Source: Clusia tigrina (taxonomy: Eukaryota > Arthropoda > Insecta > Diptera > Clusiidae). Taken from it: a DNA stretch of 64,000 nt. The stretch lies in contig OV050030.1 of the NCBI GenBank assembly GCA_920105625.2, positions 243,381,889 through 243,445,888 on the forward strand, read 5' to 3'. Below the pieces are notes generated by a model, which was given only the letters and a program-made list of their open reading frames with translations, did no database searches and was not told where the DNA came from. The translations under genes and the position numbers were made by a program. Of this stretch, positions 1-13,598 are shown one piece after another. Every line of letters begins with the position of its first letter. Within the stretch, counting starts at the first letter, position 1.

Positions 1-2939
1 AATTTCAAGGTTTTATGACGCTCCAGTAAAAAGTTACAGGCATTTGTATGTTGCAAACTTTGATAGGTGTAGGACGTTCCGTATAGAAGTTAGGGCCATT
101 TGAAGTTTTATCAGTGTTTGATTTGGTATTCAAGGGTAGCATAGCTTTGAGCGATAGCTTAAATTGACAAGAGGCTCGAGTACTTCATTGTTACAAAATT
201 TCAAGGTTTTATGACGCTCCAGTAAAAAGTTACAAGCATTTGTATGTTGCAAACTTTGATAGGTGTAGGACGTTCCGTATAGAAGTTAGGGCCATTTGAA
301 GTTTTATCAGTGTTTGATTTGGGACTCAAGGGTAGCATAGCTTTGAGCGATAGCTTAAATTGACAAGAGGCTCGAGTACTTCATTGTTACAAAATTTCAA
401 TGTTTTATATGACGCTCCAGTAAAAACTTACAAGCATTTGTATGTTTCAAACTTTGACAGGTGTAGGATGACCGTATAGAAGTCAGGGCCATTGGAAGTT
501 TTATCAGTATTTGATTTGGGACTCAAGGGCAGCATAGCTTTGAGCGATAGCTTAAATTGACAAGAGGCTCGAGTACTTTATTGTTACAAAATTTCTAGGT
601 TTTATGACGCTCCAGTATAAAGTTACAAGCATTTGTATGTTGCAAACTTCGATAGGTGTAGGACGTACCGTATAGAAGTTAGGGCCATTTGAAGTTTTAT
701 AAGTGTTTGATTTGGGACTCAAGGTTAGCATAGCTTTGAGCGATAACTTAAATTGACAAGAGGCTCGAGTACTTTATTGTTGCAAAATTTCAAGGTTTTA
801 TGACGCTCCAGTAAAAAGTTACAAGCATTTGTATATTGCAAACTTTGATAGGTGTAGGAAGTACCGTATAGAAGTTACGGCCATTTGAAGTTTTATCAGT
901 GTTTGATTTGGGACTCAAGGGTAGCATAGCTTTGAGCGATAGCTTAAATTGACAAGAGGCTCGAATACTTCATTGTTACAAAATTTCAAGGTTTTATGAC
1001 GCTCCAGTAAAAAGTTACAAGCATTTGTAAGTTGCAAACTTTGATAGGTGTAGGACGTACCGTATAGAAGTTAGGGCCATTTGAAGTTCTATCAGTGTTT
1101 GATTTGGGACTCAAGGGTAGAATAGCTTTGAGCGATAGCTTAAATTGACAAGAGGCTCGAGTATTTTATTGTTACAAAATTTCAAGGTTTTATGACGCTC
1201 CAGTAAAAAGTTATAGGCATTTGTATGTTGCAAACTTTGATAGGTGTAGGACGTACCGTATAGAAGTTAGGGCCATTTGAAGTTTTATCAGTGTTCGATT
1301 TGTGGCTCAAGGGTAGCATAGCTTTGAGCGATTGCTTAAATTGACAAGAGGCTGGAGTTCTTTATTGTTACAAAATTTCAAGGTTTTATGACGCTCCAGT
1401 AAAAAGTTACAAGCATTTGTATGTTGCAAACTTTGATAGGCGTAGGACGTACCGTATAGAAGTTAGGGCCATTTGAAGTTTTATCAGTATTTGAATTGGT
1501 ACTCAAGGGTAGCATAGCTTTGAGCGATAGCTTAAATTGACAAGAGGCTCGAATACTTTATTGTTACCAAATTTCAAGGTTTTATGACGCTCCAGTAAAA
1601 AGTTACAAGCATTTGTGTGTTGCAAACTTTGATAGGTGTAGGTCGTACCATATAGAAGTTAGGGCCATTTGAAGTATTATCAGTGTTCGATTTGGGACTC
1701 AAGGGTAGCATAGCTTCGAGCGATAGCTTAAATTGACAAGAGGCTCGAGTACTTTATTGTTACAAAATTTCAAGGTTTTATGACGCTCCAGTAAAAAGTT
1801 ACAGGCATTTGTATGTTGCAAACTTTGTAGGTGTAGGACATACCGTATAGAAGTTAGGGCCATTAGAAGTTCTATCAGTGTTTGATTTGGTACTCAAGGG
1901 TAGCATAGCTTTGAGCGATAGCTTAAATTGACAAGAGGCTCGAGTACTTTATTGTTACAAAATTTCAAGGTTTTATGGCGCTCCAGTAAAAAGTTACAGG
2001 CATTTGTATGTTGCAAACTTTGATAGGTGTAGGACGTTCCGTATAGAAGTTAGGGCCATTTGAAGTTTTATCAGTGTTTGATTTGGTATTCAAGGGTAGC
2101 ATAGCTTTGAGCGATAGCTTAAATTGACAAGAGGCTCGAGTACTTCATTGTTACAAAATTTCAAGGTTTTATGACGCTCCAGTAAAAAGTTACAAGCATT
2201 TGTATGTTGCAAACTTTGATAGGTGTAGGACGTTCCGTATAGAAGTTAGGGCCATTTGAAGTTTTATCAGTGTTTGATTTGGGACTCAAGGGTAGCATAG
2301 CTTTGAGCGATAGCTTAAATTGACAAGAGGCTCGAATACTTTATTGTTACCAAATTTCAAGGTTTTATGACGCTCCAGTAAAAAGTTACAAGCATTTGTG
2401 TGTTGCAAACTTTGATAGGTGTAGGTCGTACCATATAGAAGTTAGGGCCATTTGAAGTATTATCAGTGTTCGATTTGGGACTCAAGGGTAGCATAGCTTC
2501 GAGCGATAGCTTAAATTGACAAGAGGCTCGAGTACTTTATTGTTACAAAATTTCAAGGTTTTATGACGCTCCAGTAAAAAGTTACAGGCATTTGTATGTT
2601 GCAAACTTTGTAGGTGTAGGACATACCGTATAGAAGTTAGGGCCATTAGAAGTTCTATCAGTGTTTGATTTGGTACTCAAGGGTAGCATAGCTTTGAGCG
2701 ATAGCTTAAATTGACAAGAGGCTCGAGTACTTTATTGTTACAAAATTTCAAGGTTTTATGGCGCTCCAGTATAAAGTTACAAGCATTTGTATGTTGCAAA
2801 CTTTGATAGGTGTAGGACGTACCGTATAGAAGTTAGGGCCATTTGAAGTTTTATCAGTGTTTGATTTGGGACTCAAGGTTAGCATAGGTTTGACTGATAA
2901 CTTAAATTGACAAGAGGCTCGAGTACTTTATTGTTACAA
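1..2939 (+). repeat. HOR block A1, 15 monomers
   Basis: Fifteen monomers whose variants recur in the same order 2939 bp further on. Examples are the tatatgacg monomer at 393 against 3332 and the gtatattgc monomer near 784 against 3722. Monomers 11-14 (about 1961-2743) are a second copy of monomers 1-2 and 9-10 of the same block, so A1 looks like an 11-monomer unit enlarged by an internal four-monomer duplication. The acgttccg and ggtattcaag variants at 1-196 recur at 1961 and 2940. Confidence 0.85.
197..392 (+). repeat. Representative complete monomer (196 bp)
   Basis: This is one full repeat unit, running from aatttcaagg to ttgttacaa. It is close to the array consensus except for acgttccg where most monomers have acgtaccg. 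Landmarks by monomer position are gacgctccag at about 17-26, the palindrome ttgcaa at 51-56, gggcc at 93-97, a direct repeat of atagctt at 141-147 and 154-160, and ctcgagtact at 175-184, where an XhoI and a ScaI site overlap. The consensus has five CpG sites and about 38% G+C. All three frames on both strands contain stops once two or three monomers are read through, so the unit is not coding. Confidence 0.95.
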
Positions 2940-5095
2940 AATTTCAAGGTTTTATGACGCTCCAGTAAAAAGTTACAGGCATTTGTATGTTGCAAACTTT
3001 GATAGGTGTAGGACGTTCCGTATAGAAGTTAGGGCCATTTGAAGTTTTATCAGTGTTTGATTTGGTATTCAAGGGTAGCATAGCTTTGAGCGATAGCTTA
3101 AATTGACAAGAGGCTCGAGTACTTCATTGTTACAAAATTTCAAGGTTTTATGACGCTCCAGTAAAAAGTTACAAGCATTTGTATGTTGCAAACTTTGATA
3201 GGTGTAGGACGTTCCGTATAGAAGTTAGGGCCATTTGAAGTTTTATCAGTGTTTGATTTGGGACTCAAGGGTAGCATAGCTTTGAGCGATAGCTTAAATT
3301 GACAAGAGGCTCGAGTACTTCATTGTTACAAAATTTCAATGTTTTATATGACGCTCCAGTAAAAACTTACAAGCATTTGTATGTTTCAAACTTTGACAGG
3401 TGTAGGATGACCGTATAGAAGTCAGGGCCATTGGAAGTTTTATCAGTGTTTGATTTGGGACTCAAGGGTAGCATAGCTTTGAGCGATAGCTTAAATTGAC
3501 AAGAGGCTCCAGTACTTTATTGTTACAAAATTTCAAGGTTTTATGACGCTCCAGTATAAAGTTACAAGCATTTGTATGTTGCAAACTTCGATAGGTGTAG
3601 GACGTACCGTGTAGAAGTTAGGGCCATTTGAAGTTTTATCAGTGTTTGATTTGGGACTCAAGGTCAGCATAGCTTTGAGCGATAACTTAAATTGACAAGA
3701 GGCTCGAGTACTTTATTGTTGCAAAATTTCAAGGTTTTATGACGCTCCAGTAAAAAGTTACAAGCATTTGTATATTGCAAACTTTGATAGGTGTAGGAAG
3801 TACCGTATAGAAGTTACGGCCATTTGAAGTTTTATCAGTGTTTGATTTTGGACTCAAGGTTAGCATAGCTTTGAGCGATAGCTTAAATTGACAAGGGGCT
3901 CGAATACTTCATTGTTACAAAATTTCAAGGTTTTATGACGCTCCAGTAAAAAGTTACAAGCATTTGTAAGTTGCAAACTTTGATAGGTGTAGGACGTACC
4001 GTATAGAAGTTAGGGCCATTTGAAGTTCTATCAGTGTTTGATTTGGGACTCAAGGGTAGAATAGCTTTGAGCGATAGCTTAAATTGACAAGAGGCTCGAG
4101 TACTTTATTGTTACAAAATTTCAAGGTTTTATGACGCTCCAGTAAAAAGTTATAGGCATTTGTATGTTGCAAACTTTGATAGGTGTAGGACGTACCGTAT
4201 AGAAGTTAGGGCCATTTGAAGTTTTATCAGTGTTCGATTTGTGGCTCAAGGGTAGCATAGCTTTAAGCGATTGCTTAAATTGACAAGAGGCTGGAGTACT
4301 TTATTGTTACAAAATTTCAAGGTTTTATAACGCTCCAGTAAAAAGTTACAAGCATTTGTATGTTGCAAACTTTGATAGGTGTAGGACGTACCGTATAGAA
4401 GTTAGGGCCATTTGAAGTTTTATCAGTATTTGATTTGGTACTCAAGGGTAGCATAGCTTTGAGCGATAGCTTAAATTGACAAGAGGCTCGAATACTTTAT
4501 TGTTACCAAATTTCAAGGTTTTATGACGCTCCAGTAAAAAGTTACAAGCATTTGTATGTTGCAAACTTTGATAGGTGTAGGTCGTACCATATAGAAATTA
4601 GGGCCATTTGAAGTATTATCAGTGTTCGATTTGGGACTCAAGGGTAGCATAGCTTCGAGCGATAGCTTAAATTGACAAGAGGCTCGAGTACTTTATTGTT
4701 ACAAAATTTCAAGGTTTTATGACGCTCCAGTAAAAAGTTACAGGCATTTGTATGTTGCAAACTTTGTAGGTGTAGGACATACCGTATAGAAGTTACGGCC
4801 ATTTGAAGTTCTATCAGTGTTTGATTTGGTACTCAAGGGTAGCATAGCTTTGAGCGATAGCTTAAATTGACAAGAGGCTCGAGTACTTTATTGTTACAAA
4901 ATTTCAAGGTTTTATGGCGCTCCAGTATAAAGTTACAAGCATTTGTATGTTGCAAACTTTGATAGGTGTAGGACGTACCGTATAGAAGTTAGGGCCATTT
5001 GAAGTTTTATCAGTGTTTGATTTGGGACTCAAGGTTAGCATAGGTTTGACTGATAACTTAAATTGACAAGAGGCTCGAGTACTTTATTGTTACAA
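2940..5095 (+). repeat. HOR block A2, 11 monomers
   Basis: This is the second version of block A (2156 bp). Its first ten monomers match 1-1960 at an offset of 2939. Its last monomer (from 4900, with tatggcgctcc, tataaag and ggtttgactgataac) matches the last monomer of A1 at 2744. It lacks the four monomers that are duplicated inside A1. Differences from A1 are scattered single bases, for example gtatagaag against gtgtagaag near 3610 and cgagcg against taagcg near 4264. Confidence 0.83.
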
Positions 5096-5374
5096 AATTT
5101 CAAGATTTTATGACGATCCAGTAAAAAGTTACAAGCATTTGTATGTTGCAAACTTTGACAGGTGTAGGATGACCGTATAGAAGTTAGGGCCATTGGAAGT
5201 TTTATCAGTGTTTGATTTGGGACTCAAGGGTAGCATAGCTTTGAGCGATAGCTTAAATTGACAAGAGGCTCGAGTTCTTTATTGTTACAAAATATCAAGT
5301 TTCTATGACGCTCCAGTAAAAAGTTACAAGCATTTGTATGTTGCAAACTTTGATAGGTGTAGGACGTACCGTAT
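5096..5374 (+). repeat. Linker monomers between blocks A and B
   Basis: About one and a half monomers join the 11-monomer unit to the 21-monomer HOR. The first carries gattttatgacgatcc, the gacaggtgtaggatgacc variant and ccattgg. It resembles the monomers after the ggtttgactgataac marker at 7393 and 11504. Nothing other than satellite is present. Confidence 0.75.
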
Positions 5375-8300
5375 AGAAGTTAGGGCCATTTGAAGTTTTA
5401 TCAGTGTTTGATTTGGGACTCAAGGGTAGCATAGCTTTGAGCGATAGCTTAAATTGACAAGAGGCTCGAGTACTTCATTGTTACAAAATTTCAAGGTTTT
5501 ATATGACGCTCCAGTAAAAACTTACAAGCATTTGTATGTTTCAAACTTTGACAGGTGTAAGATGACCGTATAGAAGTCAGGGCCATTGGAAGCTTTATCA
5601 GTGTTTGATTTGGGACTCAAGGGTAGCATAGCTTTGAGCGATAGCTTAAATTGACAAGAGGCTCGAGTACTTTATTGTTACAAAATTTCAAGGTTTTATG
5701 ACGCTCCAGTATAAAGTTACAAGCATTTGTATGTTGCAAACTTCGATAGGTGTAGGACGTACCATATAGAAGTAAGGGCCATTTGAAGTTTTATCAGTGT
5801 TTGATTTGGGACTCAAGGTTAGCATAGCTTTGAGCGATAACTTAAATTGACAAGAGGCTCGAGTACTTTATTTTTACAAAGCTTCAAGGTTTTCTGACGA
5901 TCCAGTAAAAAGTTACAAGCATTTGTATGTTGCAAACTTTGACAGGTGTAGGATGACCGTATAGAAGTTAGGGCCATTGGAAGTTTTATCAGTGTTTGAT
6001 TTGGCACTCAAGGGTAGCATAGCTTTGAGCGATAGCTTAAATTGACAAGAGGCTCGAGTACTTTATTGTTACAAAATTTCAAGGTTTTATGACGCTCCAG
6101 TAAAAAGTTACAGGCATTTGTATGTTGCAAACTTTGATAGGTGTAGGACGTTCCGTATAGAAGTTAGGGCCATTTGAAGTTTTATCAGTGTTTGATTTGG
6201 GACTCAAGGTTAGCATAGCTTTGAGTGATAACTTAAATTGACAAGAGGCTCGAGTACTTTATTTTTACAAAGCTTCAAGGTTTTCTGACGATCCAGTAAA
6301 AAGTTACAAGCATTTGTATGTTGCAAACTTTGACAGGTGTAGGATGACCGTATAGAAGTTAGGGCCATTTGAAGTTTTATCAGTGTTTGATTTGGCACTC
6401 AAGGGTAGCATAGCTTTGAGCGATAGCTTAAATTGACAAGAGGCTCGAGTACTTTATTGTTACAAAATTTCAAGGTTTTATGACGCTCCAGTAAAAAGTT
6501 ACAGGCATTTGTATGTTGCAAACTTTGATAGGTGTAGGACGTTCCGTATAGAAGTTAGGGCCATTTGAAGTTTTATCAGTGTTTGATTTGGTATTCAAGG
6601 GTAGCATAGCTTTGAGCGATAGCTTAAATTGACAAGAGGCTCGAGTACTTCATTGTTACAAAATTTCAAGGTTTTATGACGCTCCAGTAAAAAGTTACAA
6701 GCATTTGTATGTTGCAAACTTTGATAGGTGTAGGACGTTCCGTATAGAAGTTAGGGCCATTTGAAGTTTTATCAGTATTTGATTTGGTACTCAAGGGTAG
6801 CATAGCTTTGAGCGATAGCTTAAATTGACAAGAGGCTCGAATACTTTATTGTTACCAAATTTCAATGTTTTATATGACGCTCCAGTAAAAACTTACAAGC
6901 ATTTGTATGTTTCAAACTTTGACAGGTGTAGGATGACCGTATAGAAGTCAGGGCCATTGGAAGTTTTATCAGTGTTTGATTTGGGACTCAAGGGTAGCAT
7001 AGCTTTGAGCGATAGCTTAAATTGACAAGAGGCTCGAGTACTTTATTGTTACAAAATTTCAAGGTTTTATGACGCTCCAGTTAAAAGTTACAGGCATTTG
7101 TATGTTGCAAACTTTGTAGGTGTAGGACATACCGTATAGAAGTTAGGGCCATTTGAAGTTCTATCAGTGTTTGATTTGGTACTCAAGGGTAGCATAGCTT
7201 TGAGCGATAGCTTAAATTGACAAGAGGCTCGAGTACTTTATTGTTACAAAATTTCAAGGTTTTATGGCGCTCCAGTATAAAGTTACAAGCATTTGTATGT
7301 TGCAAACTTTGATAGGTGTAGGACGTACCGTATAGAAGTTACGGCCATTTGAAGTTTTATCAGTGTTTGATTTGGGACTCAAGGATAGCATAGGTTTGAC
7401 TGATAACTTAAATGGACAAGAGGCTCGAGTACTTTATTGTTACAAAATTTCAAGGTTTTATGACGATCCAGTAAAAAGTTACAAGCATTTGTATGTTGCA
7501 AACTTTGACAGGTGTAGGATGACCGTATAGAAGTTAGGGCCATTGGAAGTTTTATCAGTGTTTGATTTGGGACTCAAGGGTAGCATAGCTTTGAGCGATA
7601 GCTTAAATTGACAAGAGGCTCGAGTTCTTTATTGTTACAAAATATCAAGGTTCTATGACGCTCCAGTAAAAAGTTACAAGCATTTGTATGTTGCAAACTT
7701 TGATAGGTGTAGGACGTACCGTATAGAAATTAGGGCCATTTGAAGTTTTATCAGTGTTTCATTTGGGACTCAAGGGTAGCATAGCTTTGAGCGATAGCTT
7801 AAATTGACAAGAGGCTCGAGTACTTCATTGTTACAAAATTTCAAGGTTTTATATGACGCTCCAGTAAAAACTTACAAGCATTTGTATGTTTCAAACTTTG
7901 ACAGGTGTAAGATGACCTTATAGAAGTCAGGGCCATTGGAAGTTTTATCAGTGTTTGATTTGGGACTCAAGGGTAGCATAGCTTTGAGCGATTGCTTAAA
8001 TTGACAAGAGGCTGGAGTACTTTATTGTTACAAAATTTCAAGGTTTTATGACGCTCCAGTAAAAAGTTATAGGCATTTGTATGTTGCAAACTTTGATAGG
8101 TGTAGGTCGTACCGTATAGAAGTTAGAGCCATTTGAAGTTTTATCAGTATTTGATTTGGTACTCAAGGGTAGCATAGCTTTGAGCGATAGCTTAAATTGA
8201 CAAGAGGCTCGAATACTTTATTGTTACAAAATTTCAAGGTTTTATGACGCTCCAGTAAAAAGTTACAAGCATTTGTATGTTGCAAACTTTGATAGGTGTA

Positions 8301-9487
8301 GGACGTACCGTATAGAAGTTGGGCCATTTGAAGTTTTATCAGTGTTCGATTTGTGACTCAAGGGTAGCATAGCTTTGAGCGATTGCTTAAATTGACAAGA
8401 GGCTGGAGTACTTTATTGTTACAAAATTTCAAGGTTTTATGACGCTCCAGTAAAGTGTTACAAGCATTTGTATGTTGCAAACTTTGATAGGTGTAGGACG
8501 TACCGTATAGAAGTTAGGGCCATTTGAAGTTTTATCCGTGTTTGATTTGGGACTCAAGGGTAGCATAGCTTTGAGCGATAGCTTAAATTGACAAGAGGCT
8601 CGAGTACTTCATTGTTACAAAATTTCAAAGTTTTATGACGCTCCAGTAAAAAGTTACAAGCATTTGTAAGTTGCAAACTTTGATAGGTGTAGGACGTACC
8701 GTATAGAAGTTAGGGCCATTTGAAGTTCTATCAGTGTTTGATTTGGGACTCAAGGGTAGAATAGCTTTGACCGATAGCTTAAATTGACAAGAGGCTCGAG
8801 TACTTTATTGTTACAAAATTTCAAGGTTTTATGACGCTCCAGTAAAAAGTTACAGGCATTTGTATGTTGCAAACTTTGATAGGTGTATGACGTACCGTAT
8901 AGAAGTTAGGGCCATTTGAAGTTTTATCAGTGTTTGATTTGGGACTCAAGGTTAGCATAGCTTTGAGCGATAACTTAAATTGACAAGGGGCTCGAGTACT
9001 TTATTGTTGCAAAATTTCAAGGTTTTATGACGCTCCAGTAAAAAGTTACAAGCATTTGTATATTGCAAACTTTGATAGGTGTAGGACGTACCGTATAGAA
9101 GTTAGGGCCATTTGAAGTTTTATCAGTGTTTGATTTGGGACTCAAGGGTAGCATAGCTTTGAGCGATAGCTTAAATTGACAAGAGGCTCGAGTACTTCAT
9201 TGTTACAAAATTTCAAAGTTTTATGACGCTCCAGTAAAAAGTTACAAGCATTTGTAAGTTGCAAACTTTGATAGGTGTAGGACGTACCGTATAGAAGTTA
9301 GGGCCATTTGAAGTTTTATCCGTGTTTGATTTGGGACTCAAAGTTAGCATAGCTTTGAGCAATAACTTAAATTGACAAGAGGCTCGAGTACTTTATTGTT
9401 ACAAAATTTCAAGGTTTTATGATGCTCCAGTAAAAAGTTACAAGCATTTGTATATTGCAAACTTTGATAGGTGTAGGACGTCCGTAT
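5375..9487 (+). repeat. HOR block B1, 21 monomers
   Basis: First copy of a 4.11 kb unit of 21 monomers. It holds several of the tatatgacg/gatgacc subfamily, two monomers with tttttacaaagcttc and gatccag (about 5870 and 6261), and several gtaagttgc and gtatattgc monomers. Variants recur in identical order 4111-4113 bp downstream. Stop-free stretches near 5819-6007 and 6210-6398 are by-products of the aagcttc/gatcc monomers and recur in B2. I do not regard them as genes. Confidence 0.9.
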
Positions 9488-12400
9488 AGAAGTTAGGGCC
9501 ATTTGAAGTTTTATCAGTGTTTGATTTGGGACTCAAGGGTAGCATAGCTTTGAGCGATAGCTTAAATTGACAAGAGGCTCGAGTACTTCATTGTTACAAA
9601 ATTTCAAGGTTTTATATGACGCTCCAGTAAAAACTTACAAGCATTTGTATGTTTCAAACTTTGACAGGTGTAAGATGACCGTATAGAAGTCAGGGCCATT
9701 GGAAGCTTTATCAGTGTTTGATTTGGGACTCAAGGGTAGCATAGCTTTGAGCGATAGCTTAAATTGACAAGAGGCTCGAGTACTTTATTGTTACAAAATT
9801 TCAAGGTTTTATGACGCTCCAGTATAAAGTTACAAGCATTTGTATGTTGCAAACTTCGATAGGTGTAGGACGTACCATATAGAAGTAAGGGCCATTTGAA
9901 GTTTTATCTGTGTTTGATTTGGGACTCAAGGTTAGCATAGCTTTGAGCGATAACTTAAATTGACAAGAGGCTCGAGTACTTTATTTTTACAAAGCTTCAA
10001 GGTTTTCTGACGATCCAGTAAAAAGTTACAAGCATTTGTATGTTGCAAACTTTGACAGGTGTAGGATGACCGTATAGAAGTTAGGGCCATTGGAAGTTTT
10101 ATCAGTGTTTGATTTGGCACTCAAGGGTAGCATAGCTTTGAGCGATAGCTTAAATTGACAAGAGGCTCGAGTACTTTATTGTTACAAAATTTCAAGGTTT
10201 TATGACGCTCCAGTAAAAAGTTACAGGCATTTGTATGTTGCAAACTTTGATAGGTGTAGGACGTTCCGTATAGAAGTTAGGGCCATTTGAAGTTTTATCA
10301 GTGTTTGATTTGGGACTCAAGGTTAGCATAGCTTTGAGTGATAACTTAAATTGACAAGAGGCTCGAGTACTTTATTTTTACAAAGCTTCAAGGTTTTCTG
10401 ACGATCCAGTAAAAAGTTACAAGCATTTGTATGTTGCAAACTTTGACAGGTGTAGGATGACCGTATAGAAGTTAGGGCCATTGGAAGTTTTATCAGTGTT
10501 TGATTTGGCACTCAAGGGTAGCATAGCTTTGAGCGATAGCTTAAATTGACAAGAGGCTCGAGTACTTTATTGTTACAAAATTTCAAGGTTTTATGACGCT
10601 CCAGTAAAAAGTTACAGGCATTTGTATGTTGCAAACTTTGATAGGTGTAGGACGTTCCGTATAGAAGTTAGGGCCATTTGAAGTTTTATCAGTGTTTGAT
10701 TTGGTATTCAAGGGTAGCATAGCTTTTAGCGATAGCTTAAATTGACAAGAGGCTCGAGTACTTCATTGTTACAAAATTTCAAGGTTTTATGACGCTCCAG
10801 TAAAAAGTTACAAGCATTTGTATGTTGCAAACTTTGATAGGTGTAGGACGTTCCGTATAGAAGTTAGGGCCATTTGAAGTTTTATCAGTATTTGATTTGG
10901 TACTCAAGGGTAGCATAGCTTTGAGCGATAGCTTAAATTGACAAGAGGCTCGAATACTTTATTGTTACCAAATTTCAATGTTTTATATGACGCTCCAGTA
11001 AAAACTTACAAGCATTTGTATGTTTCAAACTTTGACAGGTGTAGGATGACCGTATAGAAGTCAGGGCCATTGGAAGTTTTATCAGTGTTTGATTTGGGAC
11101 TCAAGGGTAGCATAGCTTTGAGCGATAGCTTAAATTGACAAGAGGCTCGAGTACTTTATTGTTACAAAATTTCAAGGTTTTATGACGCTCCAGTAAAAAG
11201 TTACAGGCATGTATGTTGCAAACTTTGTAGGTGTAGGACATACCGTATAGAAGTTAGGGCCATTTGAAGTTCTATCAGTGTTTGATTTGGTACTCAAGGG
11301 TAGCATAGCTTTGAGCGATAGCTTAAATTGACAAGAGGCTCGAGTACTTTATTGTTACAAAATTTCAAGGTTTTATGGCGCTCCAGTATAAAGTTACAAG
11401 CATTTGTATGTTGCAAACTTTGATAGGTGTAGGACGTACCGTATAGAAGTTAGGGCCATTTGAAGTTTTATCAGTGTTTGATTTGGGACTCAAGGTTAGC
11501 ATAGGTTTGACTGATAACTTAAATGGACAAGAGGCTCGAGTACTTTATTGTTACAAAATTTCAAGGTTTTATGACGATCCAGTAAAAAGTTACAAGCATT
11601 TGTATGTTGCAAACTTTGACAGGTGTAGGATGACCGTATAGAAGTTAGGGCCATTGGAAGTTTTATCAGTGTTTGATTTGGGACTCAAGGGTAGCATAGC
11701 TTTGAGCGATAGCTTAAATTGACAAGAGGCTCGAGTTCTTTATTGTTACAAAATATCAAGGTTCTATGACGCTCCAGTAAAAAGTTACAAGCATTTGTAT
11801 GTTGCAAACTTTGATAGGTGTAGGACGTACCGTATAGAAATTAGGGCCATTTGAAGTTTTATCAGTGTTTCATTTGGGACTCAAGGGTAGCATAGCTTTG
11901 AGCGATAGCTTAAATTGACAAGAGGCTCGAGTACTTCATTGTTACAAAATTTCAAGGTTTTATATGACGCTCCAGTAAAAACTTACAAGCATTTGTATGT
12001 TTCAAACTTTGACAGGTGTAAGATGACCTTATAGAAGTCAGGGCCATTGGAAGTTTTATCAGTGTTTGATTTGGGACTCAAGGGTAGCATAGCTTTGAGC
12101 GATTGCTTAAATGGACAAGAGGCTGGAGTACTTTATTGTTACAAAATTTTAAGGTTTTATGACGCTCCAGTAAAAAGTTATAGGCATTTGTATGTTGCAA
12201 ACTTTGATAGGTGTAGGACGTACCGTATAGAAGTTAGAGCCATTTGAAGTTTTATCAGTATTTGATTTGGTACTCAAGGGTAGCATAGCTTTGAGCGATA
12301 GCTTAAATTGACAAGAGGCTCGAATACTTTATTGTTACAAAATTTCAAGGTTTTATGACGCTCCAGTAAAAAGTTACAAGCATTTGTATGTTGCAAACTT

Positions 12401-13598
12401 TGATAGGTGTAGGACGTACCGTATAGAAGTTGGGCCATTTGAAGTTTTATCAGTGTTCGATTTGTGACTCAAGGGTAGCATAGCTTTGAGCGATTGCTTA
12501 AATTGACAAGAGGCTGGAGTACTTTATTGTTACAAAATTTCAAGGTTTTATGACGCTCCAGTAAAATGTTACAAGCATTTGTATGTTGCAAACTTTGATA
12601 GGTGTAGGACGTACCGTATAGAAGTTAGGGCCATTTGAAGTTTTATCCGTGTTTGATTTGGGACTCAAGGGTAGCATAGCTTTGAGCGATAGCTTAAATT
12701 GACAAGAGGCTCGAGTACTTCATTGTTACAAAATTTCAAAGTTTTATGACGCTCCAGTAAAAAGTTACAAGCATTTGTAAGTTGCAAACTTTGATAGGTG
12801 TAGGACGTACCGTATAGAAGTTAGGGCCATTTGAAGTTCTATCAGTGTTTGATTTGGGACTCAAGGGTAGAATAGCTTTGACCGATAGCTTAAATTGACA
12901 AGAGGCTCGAGTACTTTATTGTTACAAAATTTCAAGGTTTTATGACGCTCCAGTAAAAAGTTACAGGCATTTGTATGTTGCAAACTTTGATAGGTGTATG
13001 ACGTACCGTATAGAAGTTAGGGCCATTTGAAGTTTTATCAGTGTTTGATTTGGGACTCAAGGTTAGCATAGCTTTGAGCGATAACTTAAATTGACAAGGG
13101 GCTCGAGTACTTTATTGTTGCAAAATTTCAAGGTTTTATGACGCTCCAGTAAAAAGTTACAAGCATTTGTATATTGCAAACTTTGATAGGTGTAGGACGT
13201 ACCGTATAGAAGTTAGGGCCATTTGAAGTTTTATCAGTGTTTGATTTGGGACTCAAGGGTAGCATAGCTTTGAGCGATAGCTTAAATTGACAAGAGGCTC
13301 GAGTACTTCATTGTTACAAAATTTCAAAGTTTTATGACGCTCCAGTAAAAAGTTACAAGCATTTGTAAGTTGCAAACTTTGATAGGTGTAGGACGTACCG
13401 TATAGAAGTTAGGGCCATTTGAAGTTTTATCCGTGTTTGATTTGGGACTCAAAGTTAGCATAGCTTTGAGCAATAACTTAAATTGACAAGAGGCTCGAGT
13501 ACTTTATTGTTACAAAATTTCAAGGTTTTATGATGCTCCAGTAAAAAGTTACAAGCATTTGTATATTGCAAACTTTGATAGGTGTAGGACGTCCGTAT
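9488..13598 (+). repeat. HOR block B2, 21 monomers
   Basis: Second copy of the 4.11 kb unit, directly adjacent to B1, with similarity running on to about 13670. By eye I found only about a dozen differences over 4.1 kb. Examples are gttttatctg near 9903, cttttagcg near 10733, ggcatgtatg (2 bp lost) near 11208, taaatggac near 12108 and aaattttaagg near 12147. The 2-bp loss explains the offset change from 4113 on its left to 4111 on its right. Such closeness implies a recent tandem duplication or recent homogenisation. Confidence 0.9.

Noticed and set aside
163..195. Bacterial-type promoter (ttgaca followed about 17 bp later by tattgt)
   Set aside because: The words occur in every monomer, more than 300 times, with no coding sequence downstream. 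The array is eukaryotic in character, so the match is incidental.
9474..9486. The 1-bp loss in acgtccg (also at 13588) as a separate event in each place
   Set aside because: Both sites are at equivalent positions of the 21-monomer copies (offset 4111), so it is one inherited change, not two.
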